From the NCBI GenBank assembly GCA_946885645.1, contig CAMPGU010000127.1, forward strand, positions 1 through 10,900: a stretch of DNA of 10,900 bases, in the 5' to 3' direction. This stretch comes from an uncultured Haloferula sp. (GTDB lineage: Bacteria > Verrucomicrobiota > Verrucomicrobiae > Verrucomicrobiales > Akkermansiaceae). Below the pieces are notes generated by a model. The model had not been told where the DNA came from, ran no database searches, and saw nothing but the letters and a program-made list of their open reading frames with translations. The position numbers and the translations under genes are program-made. Below, in pieces: positions 1 through 8,100 of the stretch; position 1 is the stretch's first letter; every line of letters starts with the position of its first letter.

Positions 1-1180
1 CCACATAGACCTGGCGGAGTTCAGGCGCGAGTGGACGGCGGAACGCCCTTTCTGCAAAGGTCGCGCAAAAATCCTTCAGCCGCGGAACGCGATCCGGCGC
101 ATCGTCCTTCACACCGCTCAGGCGCTCCAGGCGGCCGACCACCTGATTGGATACTTCGATCGCCGCAGCGGTGGTCGCCTCGTGCCAGGCCTTTGAAATC
201 TCCGTCCCGCGCTCGTAGCCTTCGCTAGCATCGTCGGGCGGGAAAACAGTGCTCGCCACCGCCACGTGCGCGGCTCCCGCGGGGGAGAGATGAGGGGCGC
301 AGAGAACGGCCCAATCGGCGCGGGGTTGCTTCCACTCCAGCTTCACCATGCCGCGCTTTTCCTGGAACTTGAAGTAGTCGAGCCGGAAAGAATAGCTGCG
401 CCCTCCCAGCAGGAAGACCCGTGCTGCCTTCACACGCACCTCGCTGCCGGAACTCACCCATTCGTCGATCAGGGCCGTCTGGCGTTTGGCGCTGCTATCG
501 TCCCGGAAGTTGCCGTCGCCGTCCTGCTGCTCGCCGTTGAGATACAGCCTGGCACCGTTCGGCGTGCTGAGGCGGAACTCGTACCAACCGGTGGCCGGCG
601 CAATTAGAGAGCCGCTCCAAGCAATGGAAAATTGATCCGGGGGGATCCCTTCGGCCGGCGATCCCTCGGCGAAATCGAAGTCCAGATGCCGGTCCTCCCG
701 GTCCAGCACCTTGCGGGCCTTTTTATTCATCCCGTCCGACTGGAAGTATTGGGCCTTCAAGCCGTGGCCTTCGCCCGGCGGGGTGATTTTGTCGAAGCTT
801 CCCAGCAGATCCGCGATCGACTCCCGGTATTGCCGGTTCGTCAGGCGCGCGACCGCCCTTTTCGGGGGTGGGCTGTTCCTTGCCCGGGCCTCGGGCGAAT
901 AAAAAGCGCCCATGATGTAATCCGCCACCCGCCGGGATTCCTCCGCATCCAGCAGATCCGGGTCATCCTCCGGCATCCGCTTGTCGATGTAGCGGGCGAG
1001 GGACTGCAAGGAACGCTCACCCTGGAGCGGCTCGGCGCACTCGTCCTCCACGCCCTCGCCATTCTTCCCGTGGCAGGACGCGCAGTACTGCGAGTAAATG
1101 GCATCTCCCGCGGGCACAGCCTCCTGAGCGGGCAAGAAGCCCGACAGCATCGCCAGCAGATAGAACGGAATCCCTCGCAT
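1..1180 (-). CDS. Secreted cytochrome c / PA14 / DUF1595-type protein (DUF1592-DUF1588 family), C-terminus cut by window edge
   Basis: I translated the minus strand by hand: about 393 residues are open to the window edge. Residues 1-20 form a signal peptide (MRGIPFYLLAMLSGFLPAQE). A c-type haem site CASCH lies at 33-37, with Met69 (KRMPED) the likely axial ligand, so residues ~25-95 are a small cytochrome c domain. LTNRQYRESIADLLG (113-127) is the start of DUF1587, then a PA14-like beta domain spans ~138-290 (AQYF, WSGSLIAPATGWYEFRL, GARLYLNG). TFAERAFRRPL (374-384) is the opening of DUF1595. By family knowledge DUF1592, DUF1588 and DUF1585 should follow outside the window. The protein is exported and probably periplasmic; these proteins are thought to be redox or surface proteins, but no reaction is established. 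ATG 1180 is chosen because it gives a compact signal peptide. An in-frame ATG at 1216, with GGAG eight bases upstream and a stop codon directly before it, would add 12 residues and is a real alternative. Confidence 0.9.
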   Translation of the reverse strand, partial: MRGIPFYLLAMLSGFLPAQEAVPAGDAIYSQYCASCHGKNGEGVEDECAEPLQGERSLQSLARYIDKRMPEDDPDLLDAEESRRVADYIMGAFYSPEARARNSPPPKRAVARLTNRQYRESIADLLGSFDKITPPGEGHGLKAQYFQSDGMNKKARKVLDREDRHLDFDFAEGSPAEGIPPDQFSIAWSGSLIAPATGWYEFRLSTPNGARLYLNGEQQDGDGNFRDDSSAKRQTALIDEWVSSGSEVRVKAARVFLLGGRSYSFRLDYFKFQEKRGMVKLEWKQPRADWAVLCAPHLSPAGAAHVAVASTVFPPDDASEGYERGTEISKAWHEATTAAAIEVSNQVVGRLERLSGVKDDAPDRVPRLKDFCATFAERAFRRPLAPELRQVYV

Positions 1181-1224
1181 CGACCCGCAAGGCGATACGC
1201 CGGGCCACAGAGGCATCTATCCAA

Positions 1225-1228
1225 CTCC
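1225..1228 (-). promoter_or_regulatory. Possible Shine-Dalgarno supporting an alternative start at 1216
   Basis: On the minus strand GGAG sits eight bases before an in-frame ATG at 1216, which directly follows an in-frame TAG. This is the only convincing ribosome-binding motif near a gene start in the window; the starts at 4957, 9595 and 9788 have none. It favours a start 12 codons upstream of the one I annotated, giving a longer signal-peptide n-region. Because the neighbours lack such motifs, it may be chance. Confidence 0.35.
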
Positions 1229-1270
1229 GTTCATGCATTGCGTTACGGGGGCGCGGCGGAGCGGCAGAAG

Positions 1271-1299
1271 ATGCCGGGCACGCGGTGCCTGGCTGGCAT
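1271..1299 (-). terminator. Imperfect stem-loop after the Verru_Chthon A-like gene
   Basis: ATGCC...GGCAT and GGGCAC...GTGCCT pair as 5 + 6 base pairs around a GCG loop, with a four-base bulge on one side. It starts 14 bases past the stop codon at 1313 on the minus strand. There is no T-run after it, so it may be a weak terminator, an mRNA-end structure, or chance in GC-rich DNA. If it does not terminate, the gene at 1180 could be co-transcribed with the gene above. Confidence 0.3.
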
Positions 1300-1312
1300 G
1301 ACGTCATCGGCC

Positions 1313-4300
1313 TCAAACCTCTTCCCGCCTCAGCCAACGGAAGCTCTTCACTTCAAAGCGCCTGCCAAAGGCGGCTCCCGCGCCGTCTTTCTCGGGGTTC
1401 AGGCCCAGCTGATCCGGGGCGAGCGGAGCGGGCGTGCGCTGCACCACCGCCTCGCACCATACTTCGGCCTCCAGTGTGCCGCCGGGTGCCTTGCAGCTTC
1501 CATAGGCACGGACCACGAAGCTGTCCGAGCGGGCGGAAAGAGCAGGCCCCAGGAATTGGAGCATGTCCGCCTGCGTGATGAAACCTAGCGCTCCCCAAGC
1601 CATGGTGGAGGGCATGTTCGTTTGCTCCATACGGGTCGGGTCCGCGATATGGTCCACGTGCTGATAGTCGGGCAGGGATTCCCGGTTGTTCAGGGGGTAG
1701 CGCTGCTCGAAAGACGAGTTGATTCCCGCGCGGTCGATGGCCGCCTGCAATGCACCTTTTTTGCCGGTTTCGCCAGTGCTCAGGCGGCGGTTGACGAAGT
1801 CGGAGAGGGAAAGGAAGGGGCCGCGCGTTTTCACTTCGCGTACGATTTCCTCCGCCAGGGAACGGACTTCCGACCGGGAAAGGGTCCGCTGGCCGGCCCA
1901 GGCACCCTCGCCTTGAGGATCCCCGCCGTTCCAATCGCGTTCCTGCAAGCCGAGGATACGGGGGAAGGCGACCCAGGTGTCCACGAACAGGCTGCAGATA
2001 CTCGAGAGCAGCATCGCCTCCCACGCCGGGACACTGGTGGAGTTCACGTTGAAGGCACCGTCCACCGCGAGCTTGGAAGCCGCGCGATGGAAATCCAGGA
2101 TGTCCGCTTCCGCGCTCCCGCCGGTTCCCGAGAAGATCTGCATGCGCCCGTTCGGCAGGGGCGACTTGGCGGGATCCCGGGCAAAAGAGGCCTTGTCCGC
2201 GGGACTGCCGCTGGAGAGGAAAAACTCGTCCCACAGCGAGTGGTTCAACTCGTAGCTGAGGTCGTAAATCAAGGTCTGATTGATCGCCGACTGTTCGAGG
2301 ATGCCGCGTGCGCCGTTGGCCCAGCTGTCCTCGCGCGGCACGCTCGCATTGCCGTTGGAATTCGAACGGCCGTCATCGGTCCAGCCGATGGTGTCGCCGT
2401 TCCAGCCGCCCTTGTCGCGGTTCTTGCTATCCGTGCGGCGGGGTTCCGTGCGGTCCAGCTCGATGCGGGGATCGGCGATGGAGTTCCCGATCGCGTAGGT
2501 GGGGTGCCAGATGAATTCCGACATGCTGGCGTGCTGGAAGGCTCCCAAAGAGGCGATCTCCGTGCCGGCGCGGGGGATGTCGAAAAGGATGCGCGGTGAA
2601 TCGAACCGGATCGGCTGGCCGAAAGGATCGCCATGGTTCTTGCCGTCCTTGTAGCGGGGATTGATCCGGCTGAAACTCACCTCGCCATCGAAGAGGTCCC
2701 GCGTGTAGATCCCGAAGAAGTTCGGGGCCTTGTCCGTGACGTTGTCGAAAGGATTCCGGAAGGCGTAGGAAGCGCGCATGTTCCAATTTCCCAAGGGAGA
2801 GCTCTCGAGGTGCGGGGTGCTGGCGAGGTTTCCGGACCCCACGCGGTTCGACTCCGTCTCCTCGAACCAGCGGAGGCGGAAGCCATCCCGGGTGCGCCGG
2901 TCCGGTTCCATGGAAACCGAGAAATTATCGGTGGATTCCGGGAAAGGCGCCACCAGATCGCGCTCGCTCCAGGAAACCGGCATCTCGTCCTCATCTCCGA
3001 ATTGCCAGGAGCACGATGCGTAGCGCCCCAGGGGCAGGGCGGCGAAGGTCTTGGAATTGACCTGGGACGAGCCGCCTTGGATCGGCTTCCAGATTATGAG
3101 GTAGTCGTCGGCCTGGGTGTGATTCCCCGACTGGACGTTGCCGCCGTTGTCCGGCAGCACGTATTCCCGCCAGCCGAGCGGTCTTGCCGGGAGCCTCTCG
3201 TCCTTGCGGTGCGGAGGAGGACGGCGTTCCGCCGGCCAGATCTTGAAAAGGGGATGCCCGTCGTCGAGCCGGGAATCCTGGTAAAAGCTGCGCAGGGGAG
3301 AGGGGGAAACGGTTGGCGAGAGGATGTTCTGCGAGAACGTGAATTGTTCATACGGCTGATTCGCTGCCGGAGACCACACGAGCGTCTCGCCGGGGCCCAA
3401 GGTGGCACCGTTCAGTTTGAAGTAGAGCTTGCCTTGATTATGACCGCCGCTGGCACTTTTGTTCGGATCCATCTCCCCCCAATGCATGCGGAAGATCTGC
3501 TTCTTTTCCGGCGCGGTGTCGGGAAGCTCGATTTCCACCCATTTCTTCCCGTTCATGTGGAAGTTGATCATGGAGGCGTCCAACTTCATGTCGAAGTTGT
3601 AAGGATTCCACAGGACCACGCGGGGATAGAGATGAAGCCGCAGGCCGTAAGGGGTGGCGCTGCCGGGGATCTTTGTATCGTAGAAACTGAGGTTATAGTA
3701 GAGGGAGCCCTCCACCAGTACAGGCTTCAGGTCCGTCACCGAGCGGTCCTTGTAAGCGACGGCGCGGGACAGCACGCCGCTGCCGCCGCGGTTGGCGGGT
3801 TCGCCGAAATCGGCGGCGGTGCTGTAATTCGCTCCATAGGTGGCGTCCCCGGAGCGCTGCGCCCAATCCCGCAGCAGTCCGAAATCCGGCGAGACCTGCG
3901 AGAAGCGCGCGGCCTGCCCCGGATTGGCCGACATGGAGTCCGCTTTGGAATTGCGGGGACCTACCAGATTGTCGGAATCGCTTACTCCGAGGGAGAGGGA
4001 ATCTCCCGACCCGGCATCGTCGATCCCGCCGCTGCTATTCAGGAATGCCGTGAGATCCTTCTTCAGACCACCATCCCTGACATCCACCAATAGACCGAGG
4101 GAGTCGGTAGTGAGATCGTGGAAATGAGTCTTGGCCGTCTCCTCGTCGCCGGAAGCCAAGGCGATCTGTCCGTGGGAAACCGTCTTTGAACGGGCGTCGT
4201 TGGCCAGGTCCGGTTGCTTTTCCATCCCGCTCAAGGAGGCGTCCTGGGACAGGAGGCTGGACCGTATTTCGGCGAAGCGGGCATTACTCTCCCGGGAGGC

Positions 4301-4957
4301 GTCGGGGGTGGCGACATTCGCGCGGATGCCAAGGTCCCCGACCCACCAGGCATAGGAACCTGTGATCGTTTCCCGCTCCAGGAGATCCACCCGCGGCGCG
4401 CTCACCCGGTCATTGTCGCTCTTGTCGCCGACGCTTCCCTCGCCGACCAGTTCGATCATGTCTTCAGCCTCCGGCACGCTCGAGCTGCTGCCGTCGTAGT
4501 ACACCATCTCGCTTTCATTTCCGCTGACAAGGCAGGCGATGCGTTCGTCGCCGGCGTCCCATCCGCCGTTGCGGCTGTCGCTGAGGCCGCCGTTCTCGGC
4601 GTCGCGCGTGATGTAGGGCTGGCCGTCCTCGCGCGTGGTGCGCCAGACGTTCACCCAGTGCGGTTGCTTCAAGCCCGAGTTGCCGGAAGAGTTTCCCTCG
4701 AGGATGCGGGAGTCCGCGCTCACACGCTGGTCCGGGCCGAGTTGCTTCTGGAGCTGGCTGATCGCCAGGCCCAGAGCCAAGCGGGCATTTGCCTGCGCCT
4801 GCATCCGTGCGGTCTGAGCCGAGGATTTCCGCATCTCGATGGAGGAGAGGCCGAGCAATCCGACAGCGAGGATGGCGAGCAGGGGAACGATCAGGAGCGT
4901 GGCGACCAAAGCAAATCCCCGCTCCGTGGACGAGAGCTTCGTGTGACGTGGTAACAT
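1313..4957 (-). CDS. Verru_Chthon cassette protein A-like large pseudopilin-like protein
   Basis: This 1214-residue protein starts with a prepilin-type leader: a basic/polar n-region, then ERG14 | F15ALVATLLIVPLLAILAVG, a hydrophobic helix to about residue 38, then a polar coiled-coil-prone stretch (SSAQTARMQAQANARLALG). Position +5 after the predicted cleavage is Ala rather than the usual Glu, as in GspK/PilX-type minor pseudopilins. Features I associate with the family (TIGR02600) are RVVLWNPYNFD near 445, YDLSYELNHSLWDEFF near 897, FLSLSDFVNRRL near 1048, and the C-terminal segment with VVRAYG and WCEAVVQRTPAP (about 1147-1176) ending SFRWLRREEV. Length fits the family. It is probably inserted in the inner membrane and processed by a prepilin peptidase, acting with a type II secretion or type IV pilus-like machine; its role is unknown. 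No SD precedes the start. ATG 4957 is preferred because the leader is complete from there. None of the B, C or D cassette partners is beside it. Confidence 0.85.
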   Translation of the reverse strand: MLPRHTKLSSTERGFALVATLLIVPLLAILAVGLLGLSSIEMRKSSAQTARMQAQANARLALGLAISQLQKQLGPDQRVSADSRILEGNSSGNSGLKQPHWVNVWRTTREDGQPYITRDAENGGLSDSRNGGWDAGDERIACLVSGNESEMVYYDGSSSSVPEAEDMIELVGEGSVGDKSDNDRVSAPRVDLLERETITGSYAWWVGDLGIRANVATPDASRESNARFAEIRSSLLSQDASLSGMEKQPDLANDARSKTVSHGQIALASGDEETAKTHFHDLTTDSLGLLVDVRDGGLKKDLTAFLNSSGGIDDAGSGDSLSLGVSDSDNLVGPRNSKADSMSANPGQAARFSQVSPDFGLLRDWAQRSGDATYGANYSTAADFGEPANRGGSGVLSRAVAYKDRSVTDLKPVLVEGSLYYNLSFYDTKIPGSATPYGLRLHLYPRVVLWNPYNFDMKLDASMINFHMNGKKWVEIELPDTAPEKKQIFRMHWGEMDPNKSASGGHNQGKLYFKLNGATLGPGETLVWSPAANQPYEQFTFSQNILSPTVSPSPLRSFYQDSRLDDGHPLFKIWPAERRPPPHRKDERLPARPLGWREYVLPDNGGNVQSGNHTQADDYLIIWKPIQGGSSQVNSKTFAALPLGRYASCSWQFGDEDEMPVSWSERDLVAPFPESTDNFSVSMEPDRRTRDGFRLRWFEETESNRVGSGNLASTPHLESSPLGNWNMRASYAFRNPFDNVTDKAPNFFGIYTRDLFDGEVSFSRINPRYKDGKNHGDPFGQPIRFDSPRILFDIPRAGTEIASLGAFQHASMSEFIWHPTYAIGNSIADPRIELDRTEPRRTDSKNRDKGGWNGDTIGWTDDGRSNSNGNASVPREDSWANGARGILEQSAINQTLIYDLSYELNHSLWDEFFLSSGSPADKASFARDPAKSPLPNGRMQIFSGTGGSAEADILDFHRAASKLAVDGAFNVNSTSVPAWEAMLLSSICSLFVDTWVAFPRILGLQERDWNGGDPQGEGAWAGQRTLSRSEVRSLAEEIVREVKTRGPFLSLSDFVNRRLSTGETGKKGALQAAIDRAGINSSFEQRYPLNNRESLPDYQHVDHIADPTRMEQTNMPSTMAWGALGFITQADMLQFLGPALSARSDSFVVRAYGSCKAPGGTLEAEVWCEAVVQRTPAPLAPDQLGLNPEKDGAGAAFGRRFEVKSFRWLRREEV

Positions 4958-5020
4958 GGCGTGTCGAGAAAGAGATAATCAGCAATTGTCCTTAAAACCG
5001 AAGCATCGGGATGTAACGTT
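4958..5020 (-). promoter_or_regulatory. AT-rich leader / probable promoter region of the Verru_Chthon A-like gene
   Basis: In an otherwise GC-rich window, the roughly 60 bases before ATG 4957 are AT-rich (minus strand: TTTTAAGGACAATTGCTGAT, then TATCTC). GATTAT at 4980-4975 resembles a -10 hexamer, but no good -35 lies 17 bases upstream. A strong hairpin terminator lies just upstream, which makes a separate promoter here likely. No Shine-Dalgarno is visible. One copy of the ATGTAACG word (5011-5018 on the plus strand) lies in this leader. Confidence 0.35.
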
Positions 5021-5100
5021 TCCGTGGCCTGAGCGGCTCCACCCGGGCGGGGCAAGTGGCGGATTCGTCGCAGTGGCCAAAGGCGGGCCGGATGCTCCGA

Positions 5101-5135
5101 CAAAGGGACGGCCGCCCTTGCGGAGCGACCGTCCC
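5101..5135 (-). terminator. Strong hairpin terminator of the DNRLRE/Calx-beta gene
   Basis: Read on the minus strand, 5135-5105 folds into a continuous 13-base-pair stem (GGGACGGTCGCTC pairing with GGGCGGCCGTCCC, two G-U pairs) with a five-base CGCAA loop, followed by TTTG. It begins 17 bases after the stop codon at 5153. The two wobble pairs become A-C mismatches in the complementary transcript, so the fold is strand-specific for the minus-strand mRNA. The T-tract is short, so termination strength is uncertain. Confidence 0.65.
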
Positions 5136-5152
5136 GATCCCGTGAGCGTCTC

Positions 5153-8100
5153 TCAGAAAGCGGAATAGCTCACCACGAGGCGGTGGAACTTCTTGCCGCT
5201 GCCCACCGGAGCACTGAGGGAGATGACGCTGGAATTATCCACCGTGGCGGTCTCGTCCGTCCAGAGGCTCAGGTTGGTGCTGCTCTGGATCTTGTAGCTG
5301 ACGCGGGGGTCTGCGGCGGCGGCGGCACCCTTCGCGAAGGAGATGGAGCCGGTGCCGGAGGCTATCTGATACTTCGGCAGTCCGTTGAAAGCCTGCGGGT
5401 CGAAGCCAAGCGCATATTCCAGCAGCGCGACAATGCCGTCCTTATCCATATCCGACTCCTGCGTCGCGCCGCCGATCCCGTTGCCGGAAGCCCACTCATC
5501 GAAACCGCTGCGCCCACCGGTGCCGGAGGCGATGGTAACCACGCGGATGTAAGGGGCGAGGCCGGCGGTGGGGCTCCCGGGGAAATGGAATTGCCAGCCG
5601 TTCTCGGTCTGCGGCTTGATGTTCAGGCCGAGGTTGTCCTGGCCGTGTTTCCAAGCCTGCACGGCGTCGGTGACGTCGAAGTAGGTGATCGCGCCCTGGC
5701 CCAGGCCGCTGGCGGTGCTGATGGAGCTGCCGAAGTCCACGCCGGGCACCGGACCCTGCGGATAAGTGGTATCAACCTGCCAATCGGTGTACATCCGGTG
5801 GATCGAGACAGGGCCGGGGGAGTGGGCATCGCCGCTGCCGCCCTCCAGCGGGGTGGCGGTGGAGAGCACCAGCTCCGCGCGCACGATTTCCTCGCCCGCG
5901 GGGATCTGGCCTTCCAGATCGCCGAATTCTACCGGGAAGCGCATCAGAGCCTCCGCGGTCTGGTTGGTCGAAGTCAGGTCGATGAAAGCGAAGTGGATGA
6001 GGCTACCGTCTTCCGTGCTGTTGCCGCCAACGACGCGGGCGGACTTATCGGCCAGGAAGGTGTAGGTCTTCGTCTGCTGTGGCACGTAGGACACGACCAA
6101 GCGCGGACGGCTGGCCATGTTCGCGTGGGCCTGGGAGCAGATCGTCCAACCGTCCGTGGTGCCACCGGCGTAAACCGAGAGGCCGTAGGCCGGGGTTGTC
6201 GCAGGGGTCTCCGCCCATGAGCGCACGATCTCGCTGACGTCCGCCGCCAGCGTCTCGTTGATCGACATCGAGCCGAAACCCGCGACGGGGAAGCCGGTGG
6301 AGATATTCCGCACCCCCTCGAAGCCCGGGTCGGGATTGTCGATCGATCCGTAGGTGGTGTTCTCGTCCACCGGCTCGATCAGGCGGTCCACGACGAAGGG
6401 GCCGCCGGATTGCGAGTTGCCGCCATTGTGGGTGGTCAGGAAGAGTTCGGCTTTGGCGATCTTGGCACCCGGCGGAATTTGGCCCGGGCCGTTGCCGAAG
6501 AGGTCGTCGAAGCGCACGATCACGTTGTAGTCCGGGCTGTCCTGCGCCGGATCAGTGGCGTGCTCGTTGCCCGGATAACCGTCCAAGCCGAGGGTAGAGG
6601 AAACGGAGCCGAGGGTCTTGCCATAAATGGGATCGCCGAAGACCTCGTCGAAGATCGGCTTCCCCGAGCCATCGAGGACCGGCTGGCCGTTTTCATCCAC
6701 GCGGGGCACCAGGCTGCGGTTATGGCTTTTCCCGATGCTCATGGAGAAGGTGCCGGCGTAGCCGTTCAGGCCGTTCTGGAAGGTCAGCGTGGTCACCGGG
6801 GCAAGCGAGTCTGCATTGCGGATGATGCCGGAGCCGGAAGTGGAGATTCCCAGGCTGTAACCGGTGCCCGGCTGGAGCTCGATGCCGAAGGTTTCTTCAA
6901 GCTCGAACTCGGTGTCGTCGATGAGCGTGACGATGATCGTGGCAGTGGGCTCGCCCGCGGCGAAGGTGGCGGTGAGCGGCAGCGGTTGGTAATCCCCGCT
7001 ATTTGCGGTTCCGCTCACCGTGTAGTTCACCGTGAGGGGGCTGTCGAAGCCGGTGAAGCGGGTTAGGCGGAATTCAAGGGTGTTATCCGCGCTACGCTCC
7101 TTTGCCGAGCTCTTCACGGTGGTGAGCTCCACGTCCTGCCCGCTTACCTGAACCGGGCTGAAGGGTACTGCCAGGAAACGGAAGCCGCCGGTCTGGGCGC
7201 TGCCGGCGAGACCCGGCATGTCGTGGGAGAACACGACGAATTTATTTCCCGCAGCGTTGTAGGAATACACGTTGTCGAAGCCGTTGCCCGCGTCCGAATC
7301 CCCGGCGAGGAAGAGTGCGGCAGTCGAGGGATTGATGGTGTTTCCATCACCAAACTGGATTTCATAGATGCTACCCGCGGCGGTGCAGGTGGCTCCCACG
7401 GCCTGCAGACCGTCATTCAATGGGGTCAGCGTGGCGTCGTTGGCCACCTTGCCGCTGAGGACCTGGCGCGATTCCTTCGGAATGAAGAGGAAGGAGAAGG
7501 CGCTGTTTTCGGGGTCCTGGCTGTTGTCACGGCTCTGGACGACCCACTCGCCTCCTTTTTCCGCGGTGGTGGCGACGTTGTCGGAATCCGCTCCGGAGGT
7601 GAAGGCGATGAGGTTGCCATCCTTCGGCAAGCCGAAGATGTTATAGATGCCCGCGCCCGGATTGGTGAAGGTGATGCCGGCGGGGAGATTCGAGCTCCCG
7701 TCGATCACTTGCAGATCGGTGCCGATATGAGCGCCGATCCAGCCGTCCGCATAGGGGAAGAAGCCGAGCGCGAAGCGGCCGGATTCCGGTTGCAAGGTAG
7801 GATCCGCGCCCGAGCCCTGGAGCGTATCGCGCACGCCGAGGGCGTAGTTCCCGGCTTCGTTGCGGGGGGCGAGGATATTGTCGATCGAACCGCGGGTGCT
7901 GGTGTCGCCGAAGTTGTTTCCCGCGTAGTTCGTGGCAAGCAGGACGCCGGAATTGAATGCCAGGGGCAGGCCGTTCACGGAGAGGGCAGGCTCGCCGGAA
8001 ACATTGCCGGGCGTGGTGAAGGCATCCGGGGCCGGGGTATTCAACGCGTAGGCCCAGGCAGGGTTGGCGGATGCGGGGCTCTCCACGTTTACTTCGGCAT

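Noticed and set aside
841..1224. Minus-strand frame of 127 codons with several cysteines over the cytochrome gene
   Set aside because: It is out of frame with the haem-motif protein, which has a signal peptide, CASCH and domain continuity. The cysteines come from shifted codons.
2633..4093. Long plus-strand frame (486 codons) opposite the Verru_Chthon A-like gene
   Set aside because: It lies entirely within a well-supported minus-strand gene. Its length reflects GC-rich DNA with few stops on the opposite strand, and the product shows no recognisable domain.
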